DNA of 64,000 nt from Marinobacter nauticus (GCF_019801015.1 NZ_JAHVJZ010000006.1:124001-188000), one strand, 5' to 3'; numbered from the stretch's first letter, positions 41,508 to 51,170 are shown. Numbers and translations are program-made. The notes: generated by a model from the sequence alone, not told the origin.

Positions 41508-41835
41508 TCGATTTCGGGTCAGGGACTCCCTGACCCAAACCCGACCACCGGGATGCGCAAAGGTGCATCCCGCTTCGCGCCAACTCTGACGCTCCAGGCA
41601 GCCCCCTACCGTTTCGCCGTCAACGCAATTTGCTGTCTCAACGCAGTGAACCGCTTGTTCAGGAACGGCACCAAACACCATAAACCGGCCCCCGCCGTTG
41701 CCACCTGCTGCGTGATCCAAACACTGTCCACCCAGCCGAAGCCTGAATGACGTTGAGCCGGATATTAGAAGCCGGTCATGACACTTTTCTGACGTTCCGA
41801 TGGCGAGGCGATGACCGGCGGGACGGGCGGCAGAA
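41508..41835. other. Intergenic region with two hairpins
   Basis: A 21-base odd palindrome at 41516-41536 (GGGTCAGGGA, C, TCCCTGACCC) directly follows the DUF4136 stop. A second stem is at 41550-41571 (GGGATGC / GCATCCC). Neither has a T-run; together they may end transcription weakly or protect the mRNA 3' end. The remaining 260 bases show short frames only and nothing I would call a gene. Confidence 0.5.
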
Positions 41836-42264
41836 TCAGGGTGACCAGAGCTGCGTCAGGGTGCCAATCAGATCGTCACCGCCTTGCTGTTTAAGATAAT
41901 CCAGAACAACGGGGGTGAACTTGCTGATGGTGGCAGCATCCAGCCCCAGCGCATTGAGTTGCTCCAACACCGGCGCCATCCCCAGATCACTCTCGCCAAG
42001 GACACTGCCCAGACTGGCGGCCACACCGCCCATTTCACCCTCTTCCGCCAAGCTGCTGGCTTCCGGAACCAGCCCCGCTAACTGAGCCCAGTCCGCTTCC
42101 GCCAAGTCCTGCTTGGCATACGACATCAGCGCACCGGCTCCCCCAATCGCCTGATCTTCAGTAATGCCCAATTCACTGACCAGGGTCTCCACCAGAGAGG
42201 CCGACCAGGCCGTGCCACTCAACATCAGTGACATGGCCAAAACCCAGATTTTCAACCACCGCAT
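41836..42264 (-). CDS. DUF2780-family secreted protein
   Basis: 142 residues from ATG 42264 (AGGAGG seven bases upstream); a much longer frame runs on into helicase DNA and is rejected. Signal peptide MRWLKIWVLAMSLMLSGTAWSA. The body SLVETLVSELGITEDQAIGGAGALMSYAK and LGLDAATISKFTPVVLDYLKQQGG is characteristic of DUF2780. Helical periplasmic protein, function unknown. Confidence 0.85.
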   Translation of the reverse strand: MRWLKIWVLAMSLMLSGTAWSASLVETLVSELGITEDQAIGGAGALMSYAKQDLAEADWAQLAGLVPEASSLAEEGEMGGVAASLGSVLGESDLGMAPVLEQLNALGLDAATISKFTPVVLDYLKQQGGDDLIGTLTQLWSP

Positions 42265-42328
42265 CGTGACACCTCCTGTTGTCCTCGACAGACAAGTGTA
42301 GTTGTCCCCGATTGCCCTGATGGCGAAT

Positions 42329-44683
42329 TTACCGGATATCCACCACCCGGCTGGCGCGCCGGTACTGAACCCGCCAGCCGGGCCAGCCGGGCAGTTCCCA
42401 ACGCTTGGGATCGGCTTTACGACTGCCCTCGGCATACACCACAGTGACCCGTTTCGCTCGGGGTTGATATTCCACATGCAGTTTCAGCTCGGCGAGCACC
42501 AAAAAGTGCGGAAAGCGCTGGTCAAAGGCGTCACGCTGCCATTCCGGCACCCCTTCAAACTTCAGGTCATCCGGCTCCAGTAATCCGATGTCCTCTTCGG
42601 TTTCCACCCCCAGATCCTTCAGTTGCGTCAGCAACCAGCTTTCCGGCTCAATGGGCTCCCCCTCCCCTTCGCCCAACGCCAGCCAGAGTGACCAGGCCCG
42701 GGCATCCGCCAGCAGACGATCGCCCGCCGGTGCCAGCCGGTCTCCGCTCAGGATTTGGTGCGTCATTGCCATGCGTGCGGTTTCACCACTGGGCCGGGAC
42801 TCCCGACGTCCAATCACCCGACCGGCATACCACCGCTCAAGCGTGACCTGCATGCCGCTGTCTGCCTGCACCACTTCCGCCTGACGCTCCTCCCCCAGCT
42901 CCGCGTTCACCAACTGAGTCAGGCTCAGGGGCATCATGCAGGTTGCCAGATTCAGAGTCTGTTTCACGCCGCGACCCGGCAGGCTGTGTTGATCCAGCAC
43001 CAGTGCAGCTTCCGCTTCTTCGTCGAAGCGGCTGTCCCGGCCCGGCTTCACTTCCATCACTCCGTTGCCAAGCGCCTCCCGTCGCCTGGCCCGGCGGACA
43101 AACGCCAACTCCGGCATTGCCCCCAATATCGCCGCCAGCCAGGCCGGGTAAGGCAGGTGTGAGCTGGCCGTCAGTTGAGGCAGTTCCAGTGCCGCCCGGA
43201 TCTGCTCCGCCAGTTGTCGCGCTTCCGCCCGTAGTCCGGCGTCAATGCCCAGCGCCTCCGGCGGCGGCTTGCGCACCAGCGTCACCAATGTCAGTCCATC
43301 ACACGGGAGTGGCTGCCACGCCTTGAGCGCCTGTCTGCCTTCCTCGCTGGCGGGCAGTCGCCACAGCCGTTGCCCCAGCGACAACGCGGCCGACAGGTCC
43401 ACCATCGCCTCCATGCAGGCCTTGTCCGGCATGGCGGTGATCAAGTGTGCAAACTGGGTATCGATGGGCAGGGGAAACAGTCGCCGGCCATGCTCGGTGA
43501 CCCTGCCCTGCCCATCGAGAGCGGCCATCGTCTGTAACCGCTCCCGGGCCAGCAGCAGCGACTTTTGCGGCAGGGGGTCAACGAACTCCAGCCGGGAAAG
43601 ATCGGCATCGGCGCAGGCCGCGGCCAACATCGGCTCCACCAGCTCTTCTCGTTGCAACTCCGGTGGCGTCAGCGCTTCCAGCGGGGCATGCTGCCCCCAC
43701 AAGCGCACACAGCGCCCCGGTGCCATGCGGCCTGCCCGACCGGCCCGCTGTGCCGCACTAGCCTGAGAGATCCGCGCCAGAGCCAGCACGGTTCGCCCAT
43801 TACGCTGTCGGGTGCGCCGCTCCAGGCCGGAGTCGATCACCACGGTAACGCCCGGAATGGTCAGCGAGGTCTCCGCCACATTCGTCGCCAGAATCACCCG
43901 TCGCTGTGGCCCGGCCGTCAGTGCCTGACGCTGCACCGGTCGGGGCACCGATGCGTGCAGGGGCAGCACCAGCGCGGCCCCATTCAGCACCGATTTCAGG
44001 CTGGCTTCGCACTGGGCAATCTCCCGTCGGCCGGGCAGAAACACCAGAACGTCGCCGGGCTGCTCCGCCAGTTGTGCCAGCACCGCATCGTGAACCCGCT
44101 GCGCCAGCCCACGCTCATCCGGCAGGCTTTGGCTGTCACGTGCCTGATGCACCACCGTGACCGGAAACCGACGCCCCTGGGTGTAAAGACGCTGGCCCTC
44201 CAGGTAGCCCGCCAGACGCTCGCCATCCACCGTGGCAGAGGTCAGCACCAGGCGATGTTCAGCGCGGGCTTTCAGCAGCGCAAGCAACAGGTCAGTGTCC
44301 CAGCGACGCTCATGGAACTCATCAATGATCACCGTCTGAAACCCTGCCAGCCCATCCTCACTCAGCCAGCGCAGGGCAATGCCCGGGGTCACAAACGCCA
44401 CCTGGGTCTCGGTGGTGACATTGCTGTCAAACCGGATGGCATAGCCTACCTGTTGCCCCAGCGGCGAACCGGACTGGACAGCCAGAAATTCCGCCAGTGC
44501 AGTACAGGCCACCCGCCGTGGCTCCACCACCAGAACCCGCCCCCGTTCAGCAGCCCAGAGCGGTAACCGGGTGGACTTACCGGAGCCGGTGTCCGCTTCC
44601 ACCACCAGATGGCTGTCGGCCAACGCCGCCATAAACACGCTTTTGAGTGAGTCGATAGGCAATTCGGGGGTGGGGTGAGTCAT
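42329..44683 (-). CDS. HrpB-like DEAH-family helicase
   Basis: 784 residues. Motif I ADTGSGKS (about 30-37), EPRRVAC, motif II DEFH, SAT, the C-lobe ATNVAETSLTIPGV, and motif VI QRAGRAGRMAPGRCVRLW, followed by HA2-like and HrpB-type C-terminal regions. Close in architecture to E. coli HrpB (809), also DEFH, but the C-terminal quarter diverges, so orthology is not certain. Probably an RNA helicase of unknown substrate. Transcribed alone, upstream of the DUF2780 gene. Confidence 0.88.
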   Translation of the reverse strand: MTHPTPELPIDSLKSVFMAALADSHLVVEADTGSGKSTRLPLWAAERGRVLVVEPRRVACTALAEFLAVQSGSPLGQQVGYAIRFDSNVTTETQVAFVTPGIALRWLSEDGLAGFQTVIIDEFHERRWDTDLLLALLKARAEHRLVLTSATVDGERLAGYLEGQRLYTQGRRFPVTVVHQARDSQSLPDERGLAQRVHDAVLAQLAEQPGDVLVFLPGRREIAQCEASLKSVLNGAALVLPLHASVPRPVQRQALTAGPQRRVILATNVAETSLTIPGVTVVIDSGLERRTRQRNGRTVLALARISQASAAQRAGRAGRMAPGRCVRLWGQHAPLEALTPPELQREELVEPMLAAACADADLSRLEFVDPLPQKSLLLARERLQTMAALDGQGRVTEHGRRLFPLPIDTQFAHLITAMPDKACMEAMVDLSAALSLGQRLWRLPASEEGRQALKAWQPLPCDGLTLVTLVRKPPPEALGIDAGLRAEARQLAEQIRAALELPQLTASSHLPYPAWLAAILGAMPELAFVRRARRREALGNGVMEVKPGRDSRFDEEAEAALVLDQHSLPGRGVKQTLNLATCMMPLSLTQLVNAELGEERQAEVVQADSGMQVTLERWYAGRVIGRRESRPSGETARMAMTHQILSGDRLAPAGDRLLADARAWSLWLALGEGEGEPIEPESWLLTQLKDLGVETEEDIGLLEPDDLKFEGVPEWQRDAFDQRFPHFLVLAELKLHVEYQPRAKRVTVVYAEGSRKADPKRWELPGWPGWRVQYRRASRVVDIR

Positions 44684-44785
44684 CGCAGAAACGGGTCAGA
44701 AATCGGAAAACACTATGGTAGCACGGGCTTTAGTTCGGAAGCCGATGGCCGATAACCGAAACAGACGCCCAGCAAGGAAGTAACG

Positions 44786-44983
44786 ATGATCGTCAACGCC
44801 GCCCACAATGCCTATCACTGGGTGATGCCCAAAGCACTCTGCCCCGCTGACCACAGCCAGGATCTGCCCAAAAGTGTCGAAGCGATCGCTGACGCGGTGG
44901 ACCCCATCGAAGCCGCCACTGAGTTGGCCAAAGAGGCCGGCAAGACCGCCTATCTGGGCCGTAAGCTGCTGGCCATCGTCTGA
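44786..44983 (+). CDS. Small hypothetical protein
   Basis: 65 residues, ATG 44786 with AAGGAAG upstream. Sequence MIVNAAHNAYHWVMPKALCP then SVEAIADAVDPIEAATELAKEAGKTAYLG; mostly helical, one Cys. No family recognised. A good ribosome site and clean start support it. Confidence 0.6.
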   Translation: MIVNAAHNAYHWVMPKALCPADHSQDLPKSVEAIADAVDPIEAATELAKEAGKTAYLGRKLLAIV

Positions 44984-45074
44984 TTTCGGTTACATTCTCT
45001 GACGCTTTCCCCTTCCCTTCCCTACCCGGAACTCGCTATGTTGAGCAAGAAATCACCAGCATGTGAAAGGGACT

Positions 45075-45485
45075 ATGGATCTGCTTCGATTTATCGGCAA
45101 CATCATCTGGCTGCTCTGGGGCGGCATTGTCATGGCGCTGGGCTGGGCGCTGGTTGGCGTGGTCATGGTTCTGACCATCATCGGCATTCCCTTTGCCCGC
45201 AGCTGCTTTGTGATTGCCCAGTTGTCGCTCTGGCCCTTTGGCAAAGAGGTGGCCAACCGGAAGATGGTGAACCGGGAAGAGGACATCGGCACCAGTGGAT
45301 GGGGCACACTGGGTAACGTCATCTGGTTTATCTTTGCCGGGTTCTGGCTGGCACTGGGCCACCTGTTTTTCGCCATCACCATGATCTGCACCATCATCGG
45401 CATCCCGTTCGGTCTTCAGCACATCAAGCTGGCGATGCTGACTGTCGCCCCCATCGGCTACACGCTGGTGGACGATCCCGACTAG
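45075..45485 (+). CDS. yccF: YccF-family inner-membrane protein
   Basis: 136 residues from ATG 45075 (AAAGGGA just upstream). Two copies of the YccF domain are visible as twin blocks: NIIWLLWGGIVMALGWALVG... IIGIPFARS and NVIWFIFAGFWLALGHLFFA... IIGIPFGLQH. Each has the TIIGIPF signature. About four transmembrane helices. Role unknown. Confidence 0.92.
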   Translation: MDLLRFIGNIIWLLWGGIVMALGWALVGVVMVLTIIGIPFARSCFVIAQLSLWPFGKEVANRKMVNREEDIGTSGWGTLGNVIWFIFAGFWLALGHLFFAITMICTIIGIPFGLQHIKLAMLTVAPIGYTLVDDPD

Positions 45486-45565
45486 GATCACGCCTTGCCT
45501 GACCGGGACTTGTGGGCCACGACACTTGGCGCTACTTTGCCCGCTTTTACCCGGTCCGGAACCCC

Positions 45566-46231
45566 ATGAGCCCAAATCAACACGCTCCCGCAAAACTGCT
45601 GGCCCGCCTGGCCGCCTACCGCCAGGTGATCTGGGACTGGAATGGCACCCTGGTGAATGACGCGCCGCTGGCGACCGACATCGTCAATACCATGCTGGCT
45701 GAACATCAGCTGCCTGAAACCAACCTGAGCCAGTATCGCGACACCTTTTGCCACCCGGTGGAAGCCTATTACCAGCGCATCGGTCTGGTGGAAAAGCTCT
45801 CTTTTGACGCCATCTGCCAACGCTTTGGTCAGGATTACCGTCAGGCGCGGGATCGACTGAACCTGCACCACGGGGCCCGGGCGATATTGCAGAATCTCAG
45901 CGCCAGCCACACCCAGTCGTTGCTCTCCGCCAGCTCCCAATCCAGCCTTGAGCACTGCCTGGCGCATCACAACATTGCCAACTGCTTTCACCACGTCTAC
46001 GGCCTGGACAACCACCATGCGGCGTGCAAAATCGACCGGGGTCACGAGCTGCTCAACGCCGCAGGTGTCGACGCCAAACACACAGTGATGATTGGGGATA
46101 CCGACCACGATCACGAGGTGGCGGAAGCGCTGGGGATCGACCTGATCCTGATCGCCGATGGCCACCAGAGTCATCAGAGCCTCAGCCAGTTGGGGGCAGA
46201 GCTCTACGCCGGTTGGGACGCCTTGCGTTAA
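45566..46231 (+). CDS. HAD-superfamily hydrolase (phosphoglycolate-phosphatase-like)
   Basis: 221 residues from ATG 45566. Motif I is WDWNGTL with nucleophile Asp24; the usual second Asp is Asn, a variant frequent in this subgroup. A Gph-like cap domain follows, then motif II SLLSASS, motif III Lys region and motif IV MIGDTDHDHEVAEALGI. The cap is His-rich (CLAHHNIANCFHHVYGLDNHH), which is unusual. Probably a small-molecule phosphatase. Overlaps the convergent acetyltransferase stop by four bases. Confidence 0.87.
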   Translation: MSPNQHAPAKLLARLAAYRQVIWDWNGTLVNDAPLATDIVNTMLAEHQLPETNLSQYRDTFCHPVEAYYQRIGLVEKLSFDAICQRFGQDYRQARDRLNLHHGARAILQNLSASHTQSLLSASSQSSLEHCLAHHNIANCFHHVYGLDNHHAACKIDRGHELLNAAGVDAKHTVMIGDTDHDHEVAEALGIDLILIADGHQSHQSLSQLGAELYAGWDALR

Positions 46232-46722
46232 GCGCGCACCCGCGCCATTCGCACCACGTCCACTAACGCGCCGTCACGAAATGCGGCGGCGCGAGCAATC
46301 CCCTCCTGCTCAAACCCAAACCGGGCATAAAGCGCCAGCGCGGCTTGATTGTCCGGATACACGTCCAGCTCGATGCGGGTCAGGGCCAACCACTGCTCGG
46401 CCAACTCAATCGCTGCCGCCAGCAACGCGCTGCCGACCCCTTTGCCCTGCCACTCGGGCATCACGGCCATCCCCACCTCGCCCACATGGCGCCGTCTCGG
46501 GTTGGTCATCTGGGCCAGCATAAGATTGCCCACCACTTGCCCCTGTTCGGTTTCCGCTACCAGGAGATGCTGGTCCGGCGTCAGTTGGGCAAGCCGTTGT
46601 TGCCACATCTGCAGGGAGGGGTGAGGCAGTTGCAGGGTATTGCCGTAACACTCCGGCGCAGCAATGGTGGTGCGGAGCGCTGTCGCATCAGTAAGTTCAG
46701 CACGGCGGACGGTGATCGACAT
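46228..46722 (-). CDS. GNAT-family N-acetyltransferase
   Basis: 164 residues. The acetyl-CoA pyrophosphate loop is VMPEWQGKGVGSALLAAAIELAEQW (R/Q-x-x-G-x-G/A). It is preceded by VVGNLMLAQMTNPRRRHVGEVGMAV and followed by the NQAALALYARFGFEQEGIAR end typical of the RimI/YhhY-like group. Substrate unknown. Confidence 0.9.
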   Translation of the reverse strand: MSITVRRAELTDATALRTTIAAPECYGNTLQLPHPSLQMWQQRLAQLTPDQHLLVAETEQGQVVGNLMLAQMTNPRRRHVGEVGMAVMPEWQGKGVGSALLAAAIELAEQWLALTRIELDVYPDNQAALALYARFGFEQEGIARAAAFRDGALVDVVRMARVRA

Positions 46723-46775
46723 TGTGAGGGTCTCCCTGACAGCAAAACCCCAGAATTAACACAGTGATAGGCAAT

Positions 46776-46807
46776 AAAAAACCGCCGCCGAAAATTCGGC
46801 AGCGGTC
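46776..46807 (-). terminator. Terminator of the arsenic operon
   Basis: Minus-strand CCGCTGCCGAA, loop TT, TTCGGCGGCGG then TTTTTT, with one mismatch in an 11-bp stem, 20 bases past the last gene. Confidence 0.85.
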
Positions 46808-46826
46808 AGTCGTAAAGCGGACACGC

Positions 46827-47303
46827 TTAACCTTGCAGATAGCCCAGCTGGCTTTCATGCTCCAAGGCACCGGGCCGGGCCTCGCGCACCCGTTCCAAAG
46901 TCTCCTGCCAGTCGGCGCCGCTGTCCAACAGCAGCTTGGCCGCCACCAGACCGGTACGGCCAGTTCCCCCCCGGCAATGCACGGAAACCCGCCGGCCGGA
47001 CTCCATCAGCGCGGTAAGGGTTTCCCGCACCTCGGCCCAACGGGCATCGAATCCTGAATCCGGCAACGATTTGTCCTTTACCGGCAGGTGCACCCACTGC
47101 ATACCGGCCGCTTCCACTTCCTCTTTGAGTGTCGGGATCCCGAAACGGGTCAGCTCCTCATCGGTCAGGGTGGTGACCACCGCAGCCACCCCCGCCGCCG
47201 CCAGCACTGCCACGTCCTCACTCAAAGTCCCATCCAGACCCGGGGCGGGGTGCAGGGCCATAGGCAGGCCATTGACGTCAATAAAAGCCGGTTCAAATGC
47301 CAT
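46827..47303 (-). CDS. CX5R dual-specificity-phosphatase-like protein of the ars operon
   Basis: 158 residues from ATG 47303, with AAGGAG six bases upstream. The PTP loop is SVHCRGGTGRTGLVAAKLL with Cys110 and Arg116 (HCX5R). A candidate general acid is Asp77 or Asp82 in VKDKSLPD. It resembles CDKN3-type small phosphatases. Its start overlaps the arsJ end by 11 bases and the operon terminator follows, so it is the fifth ars gene. No arsC-type reductase is present in this operon. Since arsenate reductases have evolved more than once from PTP-like folds, a reductase or an arseno/phospho-ester role can be proposed. This is inference only. Confidence 0.85.
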   Translation of the reverse strand: MAFEPAFIDVNGLPMALHPAPGLDGTLSEDVAVLAAAGVAAVVTTLTDEELTRFGIPTLKEEVEAAGMQWVHLPVKDKSLPDSGFDARWAEVRETLTALMESGRRVSVHCRGGTGRTGLVAAKLLLDSGADWQETLERVREARPGALEHESQLGYLQG

Positions 47304-48537
47304 TTCGAGCTCCTTGTTGATGGTCGGCACCGCGGGGCAGGCCGAGAGAGATCAGGGCGGTCAACCCCAGGAAGGCCACTGAGATCCAGAGGCAAGCCGC
47401 CAGACCTGCCACCTGAAATACCCAGCCAGACAGCACGGTACCCACCAGTCGGCCCATGGCATTGGCCATGTAATAAAAACCGACATCAAGGGACACACCG
47501 TCCTCACCAGCGTAGTGGACAATGAGGAAGGAGTGCAGGCTGGAGTTGATGGCAAACACCGCACCAAACACCATCAACCCAAACACCAGGGTAAATTGCG
47601 GCTGCCAGTTCAGCTGCACGCCGGTGGCCACCGCCACGGTGACCGCACAAAGCAATACCGCCCACTTTAGTGCGGAGGCACCATCAGGGATTTTGCCTTT
47701 GGCAGTACCGGTGAGTTTGGGGGCAAGGCCCTGAACCACGCCGTAGCCAATGACCCAAGTCGCCAGGAACCCACCGACGGCGGAGTGACTCCAGCCAAAC
47801 ACGCTGCCAAGGGTGATGGGCAGAGCAATCACAAACCAGACATCCCGGGCGCCAAACAGAAACAGCCGCGCCGCAGAAAGAATGTTGATGCTGCGGCTCT
47901 TGGAAAACAGCTCAGAGAACTTGGGTTTGTTCTTGGCCTTGCCCAGATCCCGGCCCAGCCAGGCCAGACTCAGCAACAGCACGCCCACCAGCACCGAGGC
48001 CATGGCGATCATTGCGCCCTGGAATCCCAGCCACGCCAGCAGCACCCCACCGAGGAAGAAGCCGAAGCCTTTCAGCGCGTTCTTGGAGCCGGTCAGAATC
48101 GCCACCCACTTGTAGAGCGCGCCCGGCTGTCCGGCGGGCACCAGCATCTTGATGGCGCTTTTGGCGCTCATCTTGTTGAGGTCTTTGGCGATGCCTGAGA
48201 GGGCCTGGGCCGCCATCACATAGGGCACGGACAACATGCTGGAGGGCACCGCCAGCATCGCCAGCGCCACCACCTGCATCGCCAACCCAAGGTTCATGGT
48301 GCGGTTGAGGCCCAGGCGGGCCCCCAGGTAGCCGCCCACCAGGTTGGTGATCACCCCGAAGATCTCGTAGAACAGGAACAGCGAGGCGATCGCCAGCGGG
48401 CTGTAGCCGAGCTGATGGAAGTGGAGCACCACCAACATCCGCAGCGCCCCGTCGGTCAGGGTGAAGTTCCAGTAATTGAAGGTGACCAGCAGATACTGCT
48501 TCACATCACGGCTGAGTCCGGACAGGACGCGCATCAT
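47293..48537 (-). CDS. arsJ: Organoarsenical efflux MFS transporter ArsJ
   Basis: 414 residues, 11-12 transmembrane helices, MFS. QYLLVTFNYWNFTLTDGALRMLVVLHFHQLGY at the start and GIAKDLNKMSAKSAIKML are landmarks of ArsJ proteins. Known role: export of 1-arseno-3-phosphoglycerate made by the partner GAPDH, giving arsenate resistance. The neighbouring GAPDH gene (three bases upstream) confirms the assignment. Confidence 0.93.
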   Translation of the reverse strand: MMRVLSGLSRDVKQYLLVTFNYWNFTLTDGALRMLVVLHFHQLGYSPLAIASLFLFYEIFGVITNLVGGYLGARLGLNRTMNLGLAMQVVALAMLAVPSSMLSVPYVMAAQALSGIAKDLNKMSAKSAIKMLVPAGQPGALYKWVAILTGSKNALKGFGFFLGGVLLAWLGFQGAMIAMASVLVGVLLLSLAWLGRDLGKAKNKPKFSELFSKSRSINILSAARLFLFGARDVWFVIALPITLGSVFGWSHSAVGGFLATWVIGYGVVQGLAPKLTGTAKGKIPDGASALKWAVLLCAVTVAVATGVQLNWQPQFTLVFGLMVFGAVFAINSSLHSFLIVHYAGEDGVSLDVGFYYMANAMGRLVGTVLSGWVFQVAGLAACLWISVAFLGLTALISLGLPRGADHQQGARNGI

Positions 48538-48540
48538 GGT

Positions 48541-49548
48541 TTACCAGCCCTGCTCAGCCACGTAGCGGGCCAGCTCGACGGTGCGGTTGGCGTAACCCCA
48601 CTCGTTGTCGTACCACAGGTACAGTTTCACCTGAGTGTCGTTGACCACCATGGTGGACAGCGCGTCCACCACCGCAGAGTGCGGGTTGGTGCGGTAATCG
48701 ATGGACACCAGCGGACGGGCTTCGTAGCCCAGAATCCCTTTCAACTCGCCCTCAGCGGCTTGCTTCAGCAGCGCGTTCACTTCATCCGCACTGGTGGCAC
48801 GCGCCACTTCGAAAACGCAGTCGGTCAACGAGGCGTTGCACAGCGGCACCCGCACTGCGTGGCCATTCAGGCGCCCTTTCAGCTCCGGGAAAATATGGGT
48901 AATCGCCGTTGCCGAACCGGTGGTGGTAGGGATCAGACTTTCACCGCAGGAGCGGGCGCGACGCAGGTCTTTATGGGGCGCATCCAGAATGGTCTGAGTG
49001 TTGGTGATGCTGTGGATGGTGGTCATGGAGCCGTGCTTGATGCCCAGCTTTTCATGGATCACCTTCACCGCCGGTGCCAGACAGTTGGTGGTGCAGGACG
49101 CTGCGGTCACGATGTCGTGTTTGGCTTTGTCGTACCAGTGATGATTCACGCCATAGACCGCATCCAGTACCCCTTCCTGTTTCACCGGCGCGGTCACCAC
49201 CACTTTCTTCACGCCCTGGTCCAGGTACTTTTGCAGCACCTCTTTGCGCTTAAACTTGCCAGAGGCTTCAATCACCAGGTCACAGCCGGACCAGTCGGTG
49301 GTTTCAATCTCTGTATTGCCACTGATGGCAATGCGCTTGCCCTCAATGATCAGGGCATCGTCTTCCACCACCACGTCTTTGTCCCAGGGGCCATGCACGG
49401 AGTCAAACTCCAACAGGTGGCCCAGGGCAGCAGCGCCGCCCGCCGGATCGTTAATCTGAACAAACTCAAACTCGGCCCAATCCCAGGCAGCGCGAAGCGC
49501 CAGGCGGCCCATGCGACCAAAGCCGTTGATGCCAATCTTAATGGTCAT
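48541..49548 (-). CDS. ArsJ-associated glyceraldehyde-3-phosphate dehydrogenase
   Basis: 335 residues. NAD-binding [16 protein letters not shown], catalytic SCTTNC (Cys152) and His179 in [10 protein letters not shown], phosphate-site [10 protein letters not shown], and [16 protein letters not shown]. The full catalytic set is present. In ars operons this GAPDH takes arsenate in place of phosphate to form the labile 1-arseno-3-phosphoglycerate for ArsJ. The start overlaps the acr3 stop by four bases. Confidence 0.93.
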   Translation of the reverse strand: MTIKIGINGFGRMGRLALRAAWDWAEFEFVQINDPAGGAAALGHLLEFDSVHGPWDKDVVVEDDALIIEGKRIAISGNTEIETTDWSGCDLVIEASGKFKRKEVLQKYLDQGVKKVVVTAPVKQEGVLDAVYGVNHHWYDKAKHDIVTAASCTTNCLAPAVKVIHEKLGIKHGSMTTIHSITNTQTILDAPHKDLRRARSCGESLIPTTTGSATAITHIFPELKGRLNGHAVRVPLCNASLTDCVFEVARATSADEVNALLKQAAEGELKGILGYEARPLVSIDYRTNPHSAVVDALSTMVVNDTQVKLYLWYDNEWGYANRTVELARYVAEQGW

Positions 49549-50615
49549 ACTGCGTCTCTCTGTGCATTAGTGTGAAAAGCGTCCGGCGCGTCGGACGAAG
49601 CGGGAAACCAATGGCGGGTCCGGTTGGCAAAGGCCACCAGGGAGAGCATCACCGGCACCTCCACCAGAACCCCGACCACGGTCGCCAGCGCAGCACCGGA
49701 GTGCAGGCCAAACAGGGCAATGGCAACCGCCACGGCCAGCTCAAAAAAGTTGGAGGTGCCGATCATCGCCGCTGGGGCGGCAACGTTATGCGGCAACTTC
49801 ATCGCCTTGGCCGCGCCGTAGGCGATGGCAAAGATGCCATAGGTTTGCAGCAGCAGCGGGATGGCGATCAGGCCAATCACCATCGGCTTGGCCAGCAACG
49901 TTTCGGCCTGGATCCCGAACAGAATCGCTACGGTCGCCAGCAGGCCCACCATGGAGGCTGGCTTCAGTTTCTGCACAAAGCCGTCCAGCGCGGCTTCAGA
50001 ACGCTTCAGCAGGAGATGGCGGGTCAGGACACCGGCCACCAGCGGCAGCACCACATAAAGCAGGGTCGCCAGCAACAGGGTTTCCCAGGGCACCAGGATC
50101 TCGGAAACGCCCAGCAGCAGCGCAGCGATGGGGGCAAAGGCCACCACCATAATCAGGTCATTCACCGAGACCTGAACCAGGGTGTAGGCCGGATTCCCCC
50201 GGGTCAGCTGACTCCAGACAAACACCATCGCCGTGCACGGCGCCACACCCAACAGAATCATCCCGGCAATGTACTGACTGGCGTCTTCCGGTGACACAAG
50301 ATCAACGAAGAACACGTTGAAAAACAGCCAGCCAATGGCGGCCATGGAGAACGGCTTGATCAACCAGTTGATCGCCAGCGTCAGCCACAGCCCCTGAGGC
50401 TGCTGACCCACTTTGCGGATCGCGTTGAAGTCCACCTGGATCATCATCGGGTAGATCATCACCCAGATCAGCACGGCGATAACGCCATTGATCTGAAACA
50501 TCTGCCACCCGGCCAGGGTTTCAAACATCGCGGGAAAGGCGTTGCCCAGAATGACACCAGCCACAATGGCCAGCCCCACCCAAACACTCAGATAACGCTC
50601 AAACTTGCCCATCAC
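49545..50615 (-). CDS. Arsenite efflux permease ACR3
   Basis: 356 residues with ten hydrophobic segments. The ACR3 signature is [34 protein letters not shown], with Cys127 in the conserved arsenite-path position. [15 protein letters not shown] and [10 protein letters not shown] near the end are also typical of the family. It exports As(III) from the cytosol. Seven bases after arsR. Confidence 0.95.
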   Translation of the reverse strand: MMGKFERYLSVWVGLAIVAGVILGNAFPAMFETLAGWQMFQINGVIAVLIWVMIYPMMIQVDFNAIRKVGQQPQGLWLTLAINWLIKPFSMAAIGWLFFNVFFVDLVSPEDASQYIAGMILLGVAPCTAMVFVWSQLTRGNPAYTLVQVSVNDLIMVVAFAPIAALLLGVSEILVPWETLLLATLLYVVLPLVAGVLTRHLLLKRSEAALDGFVQKLKPASMVGLLATVAILFGIQAETLLAKPMVIGLIAIPLLLQTYGIFAIAYGAAKAMKLPHNVAAPAAMIGTSNFFELAVAVAIALFGLHSGAALATVVGVLVEVPVMLSLVAFANRTRHWFPASSDAPDAFHTNAQRDAV

Positions 50616-50622
50616 TTACTCC

Positions 50623-50970
50623 TCAGGCACAGCAGTTCTGCTGACGTTGCGGGCGATCGCCCATCATGGAAAGCCGTTTGGCGCACTCGTCGATAAGGGG
50701 AGACTCAGAACTGGCAATGCCATTGAGCGCGCACTCAATCCACTCCGGCAGGGGCGCCAGATGGTAAAACACCCACTGGCCACGACGCACATCATGCAGC
50801 AGGCCATCGGCACGCAAACGGGCAAGGTGACGGGAGATTTTCGGCTGGCTTTCAGCCAGCGCCGTAGTGAGTTCGCACACGCACAGTTCGCTCTCCTGTC
50901 GAATCAGCAGAAGAATCTTCAGACGCGTTTCATCAGACAAGGCTTTGAGTTGGGCAACAGATTGGGACAT
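50623..50970 (-). CDS. arsR: ArsR-family arsenic-responsive repressor
   Basis: 115 residues. Winged helix with ELCVCELTTALAESQPKISRHLARLR; Cys30 and Cys32 in the ELCVCEL motif are the As(III) sensors of the E. coli type. The C-terminus ends QQNCCA, an extra vicinal pair. First gene of the operon and presumably autoregulatory through the upstream repeats. Confidence 0.95.
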   Translation of the reverse strand: MSQSVAQLKALSDETRLKILLLIRQESELCVCELTTALAESQPKISRHLARLRADGLLHDVRRGQWVFYHLAPLPEWIECALNGIASSESPLIDECAKRLSMMGDRPQRQQNCCA

Positions 50971-50986
50971 GGCCGCCTCACACAGG

Positions 50987-51038
50987 GATATACGCCAAAA
51001 CAGATATACGACAAATCATATATGCGATTTTCCATATG
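50987..51038 (-). promoter_or_regulatory. ars operon control region with ATATAC repeats
   Basis: GATATACG occurs twice 16 bases apart (50987-50994 and 51003-51010). Next to it CATAT (51017-51021) and ATATG (51034-51038) form an imperfect dyad around ATGCGATTTTCC. Such AT-rich CATATATGCG-type elements are typical ArsR binding sites. Confidence 0.55.
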
Positions 51039-51110
51039 TAAAGTGACACTTTGATGACAGTGTGATCAGGATCGGACCCAGGGATCAATTCAATCCGGTT
51101 ATCGCCCAAT

Positions 51111-51170
51111 AACACCTTGGTCTAGGTTCTTGTGCAGCGCACAATATGCTCATAATATCGTCAAGGTGTT
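51111..51170 (+). promoter_or_regulatory. Nested dyad upstream of phaC
   Basis: Outer arms AACACCTTG (51111-51119) and CAAGGTGTT (51162-51170) enclose a second dyad TTGTGC-AGC-GCACAA (51130-51144). The inner one contains TGC-N3-GCA, the kind of core described for PhaR-type PHA regulators. Could be an operator or a leader hairpin. Nothing else in 51039-51248 was recognised. Confidence 0.4.
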
